Both the position numbers and the translations under genes were made by a program. 64,000 bases of DNA from Bathynomus jamesi (Eukaryota > Arthropoda > Malacostraca > Isopoda > Cirolanidae), in the NCBI GenBank assembly GCA_023014485.1, contig JAJOZX010001729.1:186001-250000 (forward strand). Direction: 5' to 3'. Below the pieces are notes generated by a model. The model worked only from the letters and a program-made list of their open reading frames with translations, was not told where the DNA came from and did no database searches. Position 1 is the stretch's first letter, and each line of letters opens with the position of its first letter. Below, one piece after another: positions 22,500 through 34,405 of the stretch.

Positions 22500-22986
22500 A
22501 GTGGTGGACCGGATATCCGCATCCGCATCATTTTTAACATCCGCAATTCTGACTGCGGATGTTATGCGGATATTTCCTCCAATAAATTATGCAATTTACA
22601 ATTAAATTAGCTTATAAAGTAGCTTATAAGGCCCAGTCATGCACATTTCATGTAAAGTATTAATTATTAATGAACAAACAAATATATAAACCTCAAAATA
22701 TAAATAGCTGGTAATACAGAAAATTGAATGAAACTTGTTTCATTGAATTTTCTGTGGCTGAAACTCTTGAGAAAGTTATTATTTTTATCATAATGAAAAC
22801 ATTAATATTAATTTTAATTCTTATGCATTGCCTGCCATAATAGTAATATCACGAAATTTGAAAAATTGTCATATATTCATAATCCTATATTATATTGATA
22901 GATTAACTAAATATCCGCATTCGCGGATATTGAAATTAAAAATCCGCATCCGCAGATGTTGAAAAACTGACATCCGGTCCACCACT
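22500..22986. mobile_element. MITE with AGTGGTGGACCGGAT ends
   Basis: About 487 bp. Inverted ends read AGTGGTGGACCGGAT and ATCCGGTCCACCACT, with GCGGATATCC-type subterminal motifs repeated at both ends. It is inserted in (TA)n, which hides any target duplication. The same element sits at the equivalent place in the sister hAT copy (29106-29548), so it arrived before the family spread. Confidence 0.75.
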
Positions 22987-23290
22987 AATATATATATATA
23001 TATATATAATGCAAACCCACAAGGAAAAAGAAAAATGATTCCAAGGCCTTTCGTGTATTCAGAAGTACACCTTGTCATTCCCTGACTGCATATTAATTAG
23101 ATTTGATTTTGGTTGATTTCAAAACTAGATTAAAAACTCGCGGGGATTTACAGGTCATGACAAAATTACTAGATTTTTAAAACATCCATAGACACTTTTT
23201 TGGGGGCAGAATTTACTGAAGCTTTTTGGGGCCCTCTCAGTGACACCTGGCCGGTGGAAATTTTTTAGCCAGTCCGCGCCTGGTCCCGGG

Positions 23291-24370
23291 CCTCAACCTG
23301 ATTCACTTTTCATAAACTTCTGCAACATTCGTAGCCTTTCCTCAAATTTTCAATCTGTTGAACACCACCTCTCCTCTAAACCTCACCTTCTCTTCCTGAA
23401 TGAGACGACTGACAGCAATCCCTTTTCTGTACCCATTTATTTTCTCTATACTCAATTTCATTCCAGAGGTGGATGTTGCGATTGTTGCGTATATGTACGC
23501 AACGATCTAAGTTGCTTTCGTATTTCCGGACTTAAATCCTTGAAATTCTACACCCTCTTGCTACGGATTAAATGCCGATCTCAAACTAAATATATCGACG
23601 CTGTCTGCCTTTTTCCTAATTCTACTGACTACCCAAAACACTTTTGGACAGAATGTATTTCACTTTGGAAGTGAGGCAGTCACGCTCCTTTTGCTGAAAT
23701 CTCTATTTTACATTTCGATGTTCACCACCACCTTTGGCTTTCCTCCCATTTCACTGACATCCCTGGTGAATTAGCTTACAATTTTTCTATTCTGAATGAC
23801 CTAGAGCAGATTGTACAGCACCCTATTCATATCCCCGATCGCCTTGGTGATGGGCCCAACATTCTGGATTGATATCTCACCACTCATCCTTCTTACCCTG
23901 TCAAACTTTTTTCTTCGTTCAACTCCTCCGACCACAATCTTATATCTGTTTCCTATCCTATTACTCCAGTTCGGCCTTTGGCACTTCGGCGCCGCTGATT
24001 CAGAGACCCTTAGGCAGTATTTCTCTGATTTCTCATGGAAAGACTTTCTGCTTCCGTAGGCGGGGCTCCTCCGAGTGTGTGAGCGCATCACGGAGAAGAT
24101 TCTCTCGGGCATGCAGGCGTACATTCTATATATTTTTCCTACTACTAATACAAAAACCTAGGTTTAACTTTGCTTGTTAAAATGCTATCCGTAACAGAGA
24201 GGAGGCTTTCAGAAGGTACCGTCGCCATCCAACCCCTGACTCTCACTTAGCTTATGTTTCTGCCGAGAATCGTGCAAAATCTGTTCTTCGACTCGTCAAA
24301 AATTCCTTCATCAGACAAAAATGTGAAAATCTATCCAATTCTAATTATTCTCGCTCTTTCTGGCACCTAG
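23291..24370 (+). pseudogene. LINE endonuclease domain, decayed
   Basis: Apurinic-type endonuclease region of the jockey/CR1-like LINE. Visible blocks are INFCNIRSLSSNFQSVEHHL and HLLFLNETTDSNPF (the ET motif region), then CCVYVRNDLSCFRISGLKSL. The sequence [18 protein letters not shown] follows across frames, then the FGTSAPLIQRPLGSISLISH linker. Several frameshifts and stops are present. The piece ends at HLAKN, where hAT copy 2 interrupts it. Confidence 0.75.
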
Positions 24371-24443
24371 CCAAGAACCAGGCGGCGCGGACTGGCTCAA
24401 AAATATCCACCGGCCAGGTGTCACTGAGAGGGCCCCCAAAATA

Positions 24444-24645
24444 TAGGCTGACCATACGTACCGTTTTGAACGGGACAGTACCGTTTGTTTTATATTTCCT
24501 GGCCGTCCCGTCGTTTTAATAAAAATGTCAATTTTGTCCCGGTTTATGTACTTACTTTTTCATGAATACAGAATATTGCATAACCCCGTCCCTTTTTTGC
24601 CATCCCAATGTCCCGTTTTTGTCTCAAGGAAATATGGTCAGCCTA
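24444..24645. mobile_element. small MITE with TAGGCTGACCATA ends
   Basis: A 202-bp insertion with inverted ends TAGGCTGACCATA and TATGGTCAGCCTA and no ORF. It is absent from the equivalent point of the sister hAT copy, where GGGGCCC runs straight into the flank. The flanks CCCAAAAT and CCCAAAAA are consistent with an 8-bp, hAT-like duplication. Confidence 0.7.
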
Positions 24646-24935
24646 CCCAAAAAGCTTCAGTAAATTCTGTCCCCAAAAAAGTGTTTATGGATGTTTTAAA
24701 GATCTAGTAATTTTGTCATGACCTGTAAATCCCCGCGAGTTTTTAATATAATTTTGAACTCAACCAAAATCAAATCTAATTAATACGCAGTCAGGAATGA
24801 CAAGGTGTACTTCTGAATACACGAAAGGCCTTGGAATAATTTTTCTTTTTCCTTGTGGACATTATATATATATATATATATATATTATTATATATTATAT
24901 ATATATATATATATTATATATATATATATATATAT

Positions 24936-27900
24936 TAGGGTGTGTTTATGGTATATGGTGAAAAATGCGAAATGAAAATGCAAGGGAGCGGAACCCTTTA
25001 TTTTGTGAGGATACATGAGAAAACAGAACAGGCAAAATTTCTTTGTAATCCAACAACATTTAGAGGTGCCCACAGCTGATAGGTATTTTCAATTTATAGG
25101 GCAATGGAAATTTTAATTCTCAGTTTAAATGATAAATTGCATCTCCAATAAGTATTCAGAACAAATATATCGTGTGAGTATATTCACTAAATTCATAATT
25201 AACGATTAAAGTACATGACACCTCGAGTGTTGGCGTTCATTTTTTCATCAAAGTGGCTTTGGAGGCTGTCGGCAAGACTTTACGATGTTCTTCGACGATT
25301 TGAATCATGAACTGCATCTGCTCTTCGTTCCGAGTCCTTCGCCTTCGTGAATTCTTGAATCAATGCTATGCCTCGCTCTGCTGCATCATTCACTACATTT
25401 AAGGAATCCACCCTGATCTTTGCTGAACCAAAGCTGGTGTTTTTTTTCCAGTTTGATGGATCCTCTTGCAGGAAATCGACCGGAAGATCTAGAAGGGTGA
25501 ACAGATTGTACGTATTGGAAGAGCAAAAGTCTGCCAGGGTCTTTCCTCTTGGATCTGGAATCCAGACTCGTCGGGGAGGAGCTTCTGACCCTTCAACGGA
25601 ATTCATATTCTCTACCATTTTCCGCTTCTCATCATCATCGACTGCAGGATCGAATAGTGCAACGCCCACGTTTACCTCATTGAGGTACCAGAGATGCCGA
25701 TTAAAACTCTTGTACCCAGCGGCGTTGGTGTTTTGCAACTTTTGAAGGAGGGCTAAGTCGCTTCCTTCGTGGAGCGCTTGCTGCTTCTCTTGCTGAAAAC
25801 CACGGAAGGACGTAATCTTGAGCAACGAAGAGAGAGAAGTCCCGCAACCCAGAAATCAGGCGGTCACTGCTACTTGCTCCACGAGATGTTGAAGGACATT
25901 GGTTCATGTGCATCGTGAACTGGTATCTGAACATCCAAATCTTGAAAGATTAAATTCCACGCGCCATCCACCGTGCTCGGTGCAAAGCCCCTGGAGCCAT
26001 GAACACAGGACTCCGACGTCCGTGAGGTACTCCTCCCAAGAAAATGACTACAAGTTTAAGAAGCTCTTTGTAGTCATCTCTGGGATCTTCACTTTCAGAA
26101 GGTCATTTGCTTCATGAATCATCTTCTCGGCCCAGGGACTGATCACTGCAGCCGTGTCCTCTCGTCCGCGGCAGTGGGAGTATTCATTCATATTTCAGTT
26201 GCGGCCAAACATTACGGAAGCTCTGGAAAATCGTAATCTCAGGTCCTTTGGAAAGGTCTCCACAAGGAAAGAAAATACTGCTTCAAGCAGCAGTTCCAGC
26301 ACGTGATGTCGACACGCAAAGTAAATCATTTCGACGCCCGAGAGCCTGCTCTACTCGCATACACACTCCTCCATGGATGCCGTGTTGGTGGCTGTCGTGT
26401 CAAAGCAAAGAGCTTTGATCTTCTGGCCAAGATCCCAGTTTTCGATGGTTTCGATGATGACGATTGCTGTCCTTTCTGCTTGGAGTCTGGGAGTTTGGGG
26501 ATGGCTAGTAATCTTGCTCATCCCATCCCCGGTAACTAAGATGGCTAAACGGTCGATTTTGTCTCTTCCCATTAAGTCTGCCATAAGTTTTCCATCCCAG
26601 TGAAGAACAAGAGGGCATTCAGGCTTGTAGGAAGCTCTCACCTCTGCTTCGTGGGCTGATCTGTACCTGGATCTGCCACTTGGACTGAGGCACATCTCAC
26701 ATGTCCTGACCCATTTGCATGTCAAAGGGGATGAGAACACGAGCAGCTGCCCTGTCGCTCATCCGCGTGCGGTCCAATGCCGCAGCGACCTCCGAACTGA
26801 TTGCCGTCGTCCCACGGCGATGTTTTGGAGCCGACGATGTAACTGGCTTTCTTTCGGGACTTGTTTCCTCACTTGATGACGCTGACGATGAGGTTTCCAT
26901 AACAACGGTAGCAGAGATTTCTTCCATTTCCTGCACATGCCTGTCTTTCCGCTTCAATTCCTGAGCAGTTCTTTCTTGGGCCCTTGCGACTTTTTTGGCA
27001 ATCTTCTTGTCGACATTTCCAATCCTTCCTCTCCGACCCTCCTCCCTTTGAGCAAGCAGGAAGTCCTTGTCCTCCTGAATTTTGATAAGATTTAGGGCAT
27101 TTTGGTGACCAATGTCGAAAAGGTTGTTCAAGCTTGACCTGAACGCAGCCTGGTTGTCCAAATTGGTCTTCGTTTTCCGCGAAATTCTCTTCTTCAAACC
27201 CTGCCATTCGTCATGCAATTTCCGGACGTGCTTCTTGACGTCGTGCGGATGTTTCGTCGGTAAACCTTCTGTCACCCAGATTTCAATGATGGCTTGTGAT
27301 GTCGAGGACACACTCTCAGCTAAGGATTTCTTCTCTTCATTGTGGAGATGGAAAAGGTACTTCAATACATCACCTCTTGAAGGTAATTGCTGACCGGCAA
27401 TAGTAGGACTTGATGACCCCACAAGCCAGATTGATTTCTTCGATCTTGTACATGCCGCCATCGTTCACCAGTTATCTGTGAATAAGACAAAACAGTGAAA
27501 TTGGTAAGTTAATTTAACCCATTCATGGATAAAGTACCTCAGGAAAATGTGTAGAAATAAGCCACCCTCTTTGTAACCGTAATCTGTGTTCAAACAATGA
27601 TTGGCTGATAACCCATGAACACAATATGTATTAAAATTATAATAATTTTGCGAAATCATGCATACATAACCATTTACAGTATATCCAATCCATATATAAA
27701 TTTAAAATAATCTACGGTACACTACACTATTTCACTCAGACGATGCGAAAAAAGATGATTGCAATACGCTGAAGCAGAGAGCGTCCAAAATTTTATACGC
27801 ATAAAAATTAAACCTTATAACTATTTTTGGAAACAAAAATATTGCCGGTAAAACAAGTCATTATACTTACAAACAATTCATAATACCATCCATTACAGTG

Positions 27901-28336
27901 CTAAGTAAAAAAAACGTTTGAAATATATGAATTATTTAAATAACACTTACCGTTATGAGAACTGTGATGCTTCTTGGCCACCATTACGTAAATGCATGAA
28001 AGACGTGAGTAATTAAGAGAAAACGATTTAGAATTAAAGAAAATTCATTTGTTGGTATACTGAAGTAAAGAAATATGGATTATCAGAATGCAATTGACAA
28101 ATGCAATTTCTAATTTTGGGGACGCTGTGTATCAATGGGTTAATAAACACTAGAAGTGACTTAAAAAGGGCGCATAAATAAATGAGCATATGGGTAAAAC
28201 TTTGGAGTCTTTGGGCAACCTCTAAATATTTGATGATTTTCCAAAAAAATCATGTGCTTTATTTGCTCCCGGAACCTCATCATTTGCGGGGTTCCGTGAC
28301 CCGAAATTCACACTTTCAGTTTTTAAAAGCACCCTA
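24936..28336 (-). mobile_element. unclassified 3.4-kb DNA transposon
   Basis: Inverted ends TAGGGTGTGTTTA and TTTAAAAGCACCCTA; the outer match is about 7-13 bp. It is inserted in a (TA)n tract of hAT copy 2 and is absent from copy 1. It carries a decayed multi-part gene on the minus strand. The encoded protein resembles that of the element at 37231-44818, so both appear to belong to one transposase-like family that I cannot place in a named superfamily. Confidence 0.65.
25280..27461 (-). pseudogene. unclassified transposase-like protein, broken
   Basis: The N-terminal part (27461-26697) reads MAACTRSKKSIWLVG, then LPSRGDVLKYLFHLHNEEKK and a FPT-like segment. It continues with KLHDEWQGLKK, LFDIGHQNAL and a basic/acidic coiled region. 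A frame change leads into 26740-26351, with LVLHWDGKLMADLMG, VTGDGMS and ALCFDTTATNT. The two aspartate-bearing strands resemble an RNase-H-like catalytic core (inference). A last piece (25825-25280) contains FLQEDPSNWKK. Stops and frameshifts separate the parts. Confidence 0.6.
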
Positions 28337-28341
28337 ATATA

Positions 28342-29077
28342 CAGGGTGGGCCGAAAGTCTGGATCCATAGGAAAATATTTATTTTAATAGGCCTACATAA
28401 ATTACAACAAATGGTAAATACTTAAAATGAATATCAACTTTAACTCGTAAATGCGTATCCGTGATACTGTAGTGGTTCGTACTCCAGTATAAACAACAAA
28501 TTATAACAAATGCTCAAATTGGCGGCCTCTGATATCGAGACACTTAGGGATGGAATTTATGATTTTTAATAATTCTTCGAATTGACGTTCTCGAGATGCG
28601 TGTTTCATTTGATAATCTTCTTGTTGACTTTACTGGACTATTCGTTAAAGTTTCACATACCATTGCAGAGGTATTTTCATCAGTTGCAGTTTTTGGACGA
28701 CCAGAACGCCGTCGATCATGTACACTTCCTGTTTCTTTGAAACGTTTAAACAACTTGCCAACAGTCGCATGTGTTACTGGATGCTTATCAGGATGATTTC
28801 TATTGAATTCGGTAGCAACTTCTCTGTGTGTAGCGCCCTGTCTTGCGTACATGAGCACAAGTTCTACCCGGTCTTCTGTTGTTAGATTCGAAGCCATTTC
28901 TGGGCTGAAATAAAAAAAATATTTGAGTATTTATACTGGAGTACGAACTACTGTACAGTATCACGGATACGCATTTACGAGTTAAAGTTGATATTCATTT
29001 TAAGTATTTACCATTTGTTGTAATTTATGTATTAAAATAAATATTTTCCTATGGATCCAGACTTTCGGCCCACCCTG
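28342..29077 (-). mobile_element. Tc1/IS630-type element, deletion derivative
   Basis: Ends CAGGGTGGGCCGAAAGTCTG in inverted orientation, flanked by TA, with inverted repeats of about 150 bp at each side. It sits in the (TA)n tract next to the 3.4-kb element. Only the N-terminal part of a transposase remains (28544-28897). Confidence 0.8.
28544..28897 (-). pseudogene. IS630-type transposase, N-terminal HTH fragment
   Basis: A 117-codon frame starting MASNLTTEDRVELVLMYARQ. It has the helix-turn-helix layout of the DUF4817-type IS630/mariner-like transposases: VATEFNRNHPDKHPVTHATV, a GRPKTATDE linker and a second HTH RRLSNETRISRTSIRRII. Catalytic DDE sequence is absent. It starts at a clear ATG on the minus strand and stops inside the right-hand inverted repeat. 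Confidence 0.75.
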
Positions 29078-29105
29078 TATATATATATATATATATATAT
29101 ATATT

Positions 29106-29544
29106 AGTGGTGGACCGGATGTCAGTTTTTCAACATCTGCGGATGCGGATATTTAGTTAATCTATCAATATAATATAGAATTATGAATATGACATAATTT
29201 TTCAAATTTCGTGATATTACTATTATGGCAGGCAATGCATAAGAATTAAAATTAATATTAATGTTTTCATTATGATAAAAATAATAACTTTCTCAAGAGT
29301 TTCATCCACAGAAAATTCAATGAAACAAGTTTTATTCAATTTTCTGTGTTTACCAGGTATTTATATTTTGAGGTTTATATATTTGTTTGTTCATTAATAA
29401 TTAATACTTTACATGAAATGTGCATGACTGGGCCTTATAAGCTACTTTATAAGCTAATTTAATTGTAAATTGCATAATTTATTGTAGGAAATACCCGCAT
29501 AACATCCGCAGTCAGAAGTGCGGATGCGGATATCCGGTCCACCA

Positions 29545-29548
<4 letters not shown>
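29106..29548. mobile_element. MITE with AGTGGTGGACCGGAT ends, second copy
   Basis: Counterpart of 22500-22986 in inverted orientation. Its ends read AGTGGTGGACCGGATGTCAG and CCGGTCCACCAC, with a two-base change at the right end. It shares the whole interior with the other copy apart from small indels. Confidence 0.75.
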
Positions 29549-29593
<45 letters not shown>

Positions 29594-30504
29594 CATTACA
29601 ATATGAAAGGTACTCATGAATATCATAGAAAACGTTGAAGTAGAAAGAGACTTTTTTTCAATCCCAAACTAAACTCACTTAAACTATTACAGAGGGGCCC
29701 ATTATAATTATCAACAGTAGGCCACAAGCCTTTCTTCTTTTAGTTACGCCTCTGATAATAATAATATATATATTTATATAGCGAACAATATCAATGAATA
29801 ACGTTTTCAAAGGCGTTTAGAAAAAAGGTATATGAGGAAATTATTGGGGGTGTGGATTGTAGGTTTGGGTATGCAGGTTCTTGGGATCTAGGCTGAACTG
29901 GCTGGGCCCTGCTGGCCTTTACTCAGCTCCTAAGATATTTGTGTGTTTCAAGCTTAAAAATATAAAAAAATTAACAATTACTTAAATAAAAATTCAGTAA
30001 ATTACGTTATAAAGACCAAGAGCAAAAAATCGGCGCGCCAGCACAAATGCAACACCGCTTAAAAAATATTTACTTTATTTACATAATTTTATTTTTCGCG
30101 CGAAAAATAGTGTCCTAGAGTGCTGATTGGTTATACTAGAAATCTCAGAAATGTATTTGGTAACATAGCTATTTTTAACATATTTATTTAATTAATTTTC
30201 AACAAATAAAATAAATATATAATAAATTGATTTAAATAAAAATTTATTTAAACGGACATAATTTATCAAAGAGTAAACTAAAGTTAATAATCCTAAACAA
30301 TTTAAATATCAATTATTTTACTAGTATTAAAAAAAGTGGACAATTTTTAATGCCGTTTTGTCGCCAACGTATGTTGCCGTGTTGGCACTTTTTTTTTTTA
30401 CCCCTGTGAACACCCTTGAAGTCTTATATAGTAATATTGAACAAATTTAGGGCCCCCAACGGAAAGGGCCGGGCCGCCGGGGCCAGTCCGCGCCTGCCAA
30501 GAAC

Positions 30505-32990
30505 CCTCCAACAACTTTACTCCTTTCTCCTCTTTTTCATTGACGGTTCAGTTTTCGTCTCTTCTTTTATAAAGAAGAGACTGATAAAGCTGAACTCTTT
30601 GCTCAAACTTTCGCCTCCAACTCAACCCTGGACGATTCTGGTGCTGTTCTTCCATCTGACTTAATTATGTGTGAAATTAGAACCTCTTCCAAAGGTGTTT
30701 TTTCTGCCTTCTCTGGGCTCAACTCTAGGAAGGTGTGCGATCCTGATGGTGTCCCTCCTGTTGTTCTGAAGAACTCTGCTTGTGCCTGAGACCCTGCTTA
30801 GAAAAACTTTCGTTTCTGTTTTTTATCTGGTACTTTTCCTTCCTGCTGGAAGTTCACTTTCATTTAACCTGTCCCAAAGAAGAGTGACTCACCAACTGTC
30901 GTCCAATTGCTTTGATTTCATGCCTTTCTAAAGTTTTTTAATCTATCCTTAATAGGAAGATTCTTAAACACCTCTTTACTCACAATCTTCTTTCAGCTTG
31001 TCAGTATGGGTTCTGCAAGGGAAGCTCTACTGACGATTTTCTTGCATATATCTGTGACTCTTGGACATCCTCCTTTCGGGATTTCGGTGAAACCTTTGCT
31101 GTTGCGCTGGCATATCAAAAGCTTTTGATGGAGTCTAGCACAAACCCTTAATTTCCAAACTGCCCTCCTCTGGTTTTTGTTCTTCTGTCTGTGCCTTCAT
31201 CCCTGATTTCCTTTCTGGCCGATCTATAGTTGCGGTTGTAGATGGCCACTGTTCTCCTGAAGCTATTAATAGTGGTGTTCCTCAGGGCTCTGTCCTGTCA
31301 CCTATCCTATCCACTCCTATGCTGATGATGCCACACTTCACTTCACCCACTTCAAAAAACGTCCCTCTCAACAGTCACTCCATGCTTCGCGAGAGACTGC
31401 TATTGGTCACATGACCTCTGATCTTTCTACTGTCTTTGACTGGGGCAGAAAAAAATTGTGGCTTTGAATACCTCAAAAACTCGGTTCCTTCGTCTGTCTA
31501 CTCGTCACAATTTTCCACACGACTCTCCCCTTATCTTCAACAATACACAACTTAATCCTTCCTCTTCTCTTAACTTTTTTTTTTTTGTTCCTTCCTGTAA
31601 GATCACATACACAGGTATACCTTGGAATTCGTCGCTAATTGGTTCCGAGAAAACGTGACGAATTGCAAATCAACGAATTACAAAGCACATTATAACATGG
31701 GTTTCAATGGGGAAAACTTTTAATTCGTTCCACGGAAAAAAAAATAATCTTATATATTTAAAAACGGTTAAATGCACTTTTATCAGCGATAACAAGGTGA
31801 AAAAATAAAATGACCACATTACATTTCAAAATGTATTGAAATAAACATGACAAACACATTAATAAAAGTATTAAAAAGAAAAAACACGGCAAAATTATTC
31901 CGAACCTTTTTTGAAAACTTGGTCTAGTTTTGTTTGTTTAGAGTCTTTCTTCTTCTCCACATGCAATTGATGGTAGCAGCTAATACTTTTCTCCAATTCT
32001 CTTATCACTCTTGTACTGCGCTCTGTATTCGGTATCCGAGACTTCAAAAAAAATTCTATGCTTGTTCGAGTAAACGAAAGCCCTCGGACAGTTCTTTTGT
32101 TGAAAAAACTTTTGCAACCGAATTATCTTCTTCACTTTCGTGTTCAACTGCACTCTGTTGCTGAATAAGTTCCTCATTTGACAAGGTGTGTGCATGCGAG
32201 TCAAGTAGCTCTTGTATATCGTCTGCTTCCAAGTCTGATGCGACGAAACGACTAACTAAAAAAATTCTAAAGGGAAAACAAGGAACAAAAAAACAAACAA
32301 AAACGGCAAAATAACGAGTATGAAGAGAGAGAACGAATCTGCAAGGTATAGGTATAAAGAGAGTGACGACGAAAGTGCAAAACGACCGACGAATATCGAG
32401 GTATACCTGTACTCTTTCTAAGAGGTTAGGTGTGCTGTACCGGCTCACAATTTCTTCAACCCTATTCACTGCTCTCTCTGTACAGGGGTCTTGTCCGCCC
32501 CTGTATGGAGTACGTTTCTTATTTGTTGCGGTGGCTCAACTCTCAACTCGACTTGACCAGGTGGAATCAAAGGCTTTTCGTCTCGTCAATTCCCCGCCTC
32601 TTACCGACTCTCTTCGACCCTTCTTCGCTGCAATATTGACTCACTCTCTCTCTACTACCGCTATTATAATGGACACTGCTCTCCTAAACACTCTAACTGC
32701 ATGCGCCTCCTTTAAGGAGAGCATGCAGTACCAGACTTTCGACACATTCTCATTCATTTTCTGTCCAACTCTAACGGAAGGGTTAAGCAATATTTTCAGT
32801 CTTTCATCTACGCAATGAAACAACTCTGGAACAACCTTCCTCAGTCCATCTTTCCCCCGTCTGTGACCTCCAATCTTTCAAACGTAATGTCCAGGCATCT
32901 GGAAAACTTTGGACCTTGAATTTGGCTCTTCTTCTATTTGGGGAAACGGGGGTTCCGGGCATTCGCCACTCGCCCCTCCTTCCTGCATAC
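30505..32990 (+). pseudogene. LINE reverse transcriptase region, decayed
   Basis: Continues the LINE after hAT copy 2. Broken frames show an SGLNSRKVCDPDGVPPVVL block and the palm region around [10 protein letters not shown] (about 31275). The HSYADDATLH-like polymerase motif follows at about 31315-31335, then KTRFLRLSTRHNF. After the Tigger-like insertion it resumes with LGVLYRL, GLVRPCMEY, RVESKAFRLVNSPPLTDSL-like and a C-terminal LWNNLPQSIFPPS. There are many stops and indels, so no functional enzyme. Confidence 0.75.
31612..32409 (-). mobile_element. Tigger/pogo-like element, deletion derivative
   Basis: Inverted ends CAGGTATACCTTGGAATTCG and CGAATATCGAGGTATACCTG with TA flanks, close in form to Tigger termini. 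A minus-strand remnant around 31980-32250 reads DDIQELLDSHAHTLSNEELI and FSTKELSEGFRLLEQ, as in the C-terminal tail of Tigger transposases. At about 800 bp it is non-autonomous. It interrupts the LINE RT region. Confidence 0.8.
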
Positions 32991-33008
32991 AAAAAAAAAA
33001 AAAAAAAA

Positions 33009-34405
33009 TTCATAGATATACATTTCGCAACCATGTAATTAAGTACTTAACCGATCACTAAATTTCTTTCTTAATTAATGATGAATACAGTGAAGTTTCG
33101 GCTCGTTTATCACTATTTCTTAGAAATCTGCTTTTATATATTTATAAATGTAAAAAGTATACAGTGTCATATAGAAGTTTTTATTCTTTTTACGAAACTT
33201 TTCAATTTCCTCTGCCATCGGAAAAACACCGACAACCTCGTCTCTCTAAAAAATACTATAAGACACTAACTGCACTCTTCTGATTCTATCCAAAGGAATA
33301 AGGAATAGGCAATTAACGTAGCACCATTTTTATTGTTCCACGATCTACACAGCAGCAAAACACGACCAATGGCGCGGAGCCTTCACAAAACGCATAACCT
33401 TTACGATTTGTATTAAGCGACTGAATAATACGACTTCACGAGTCTTCTTCCAACATTTCATTTAATTTCAAATTATGACTTAAAAGGCCAAAGTATGGGA
33501 AATATTTAAATTCAATATAAAAATAGCGTGTAAAATTCAGCGAGGTTACTGAAGATATTTTCGTTTCCTAATAAGCAAAAATACATATATTTTGTACCCC
33601 AATCGCGCAAACTTTTTTTTATACACTTGTCTTCAAAATCTTCTTCTAATTAAAACCTAGTATTAATTCATAACGGTATATCGTATCATTTTGATTAACT
33701 CTCTCGCTGAAACTGTGTAATATTTTTACAAAATCTGAAAAACGTAACTTTCAGATAAAAATAAATGTTTTTATTGTACAGCTGTAATTTTAAAGTAACT
33801 AATCACCTTCTAACAATCAATCAACCACCAAAAAAAAAAATATAGCTATTCCTAATGACTAGATAAACAATATCATACACACTCGTACGTTAACTAGACT
33901 ATATTACTATAATAATTTAAAATAAGTTAAGACTGAAATAACTCAGATTTCCTTTAAAATGGGAATAATATGTTAGATTTAAAATCCTCAAAAATAAAAT
34001 CTCAAAGAATGTCGAAAGTATTCAGAACACTCGGGAAATGATTCAAAATAACCTCTTTTTTTTTTTTTTTTTTTTTTAGATCTTAAAAAATTTGAGAAAA
34101 AGAAAACTGAACCTAAAAGTAATGTACCGAACATCAACAAAATAGAGCATAACTCATTCACCTACAAATCGTTGTATACAAACTATGTTAGGCGCTTGGA
34201 GCTAATGCGAGCCTTAATTAAAACTATTACAACATACTAAAAAATACATTCCTTTTCTCTATTAGCGTGTTTGTCATTCTGTATATCCATTCACCAGAGT
34301 ATTACACGAATATACCGAAGGAACTTCCAAATGAGATGATAACATCCGATGTCGATCGAAATAGCGAATAACAACAGAGCGGAATAAAACTCGTCAACGC
34401 GATAT
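33009..34405 (-). other. 3-prime UTR of TBC1D1/4-like gene and spacer
   Basis: AT-rich non-coding DNA beyond the minus-strand stop at 34406. Several TTTATT (AATAAA on the minus strand) occur, for example 33769-33774, but the poly(A) site cannot be chosen. A T-run lies at about 34057-34078. Confidence 0.5.

Larger units (their letters stand above)
20007..23282 (+). mobile_element. non-autonomous hAT-type element, copy 1
   Basis: Termini are CAGGCGCGGACTGGCC and the inverse GCCAGTCCGCGCCTG. The flanks GTCCTGGG (19999-20006) and GTCCCGGG (23283-23290) form an 8-bp target duplication with one mismatch. Without nested insertions the element is about 1.2-1.7 kb and has no transposase of its own. 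It carries a second hAT element (20660-22206) and a MITE (22500-22986). A second copy lies inverted at 24379-30496. Confidence 0.85.
24379..30496 (-). mobile_element. hAT-type element, copy 2, with nested insertions
   Basis: Same family as 20007-23282, inverted. It is bounded by a perfect 8-bp duplication CCAAGAAC (24371-24378 and 30497-30504) inside the LINE. Termini are CAGGCGGCGCGGACTGGC and GGCCAGTCCGCGCCTG. Its 6.1 kb length is due to insertions at 24444-24645, 24936-28336, 28342-29077 and the older MITE 29106-29548. The intact CCCAAACC site at 29862-29869 shows the state before the nested hAT entered copy 1. Confidence 0.9.
19860..33008 (+). mobile_element. jockey/CR1-like LINE, split by nested insertions
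   Basis: One LINE copy in plus orientation in four pieces: about 19860-20006, 23283-24378, 30497-31611 and 32410-33008. It ends in an A-run (about 32990-33008). The endonuclease piece begins DSLFINFCNIRSLSSNFQSV. The RT pieces contain the NYRPIALISCLSK-like and [14 protein letters not shown] regions in broken frames, and the C-terminal GLVRPCMEY block. Removing the two hAT elements and the Tigger-like element restores continuity at each junction, with target duplications. The 5-prime limit is uncertain. Confidence 0.8.
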
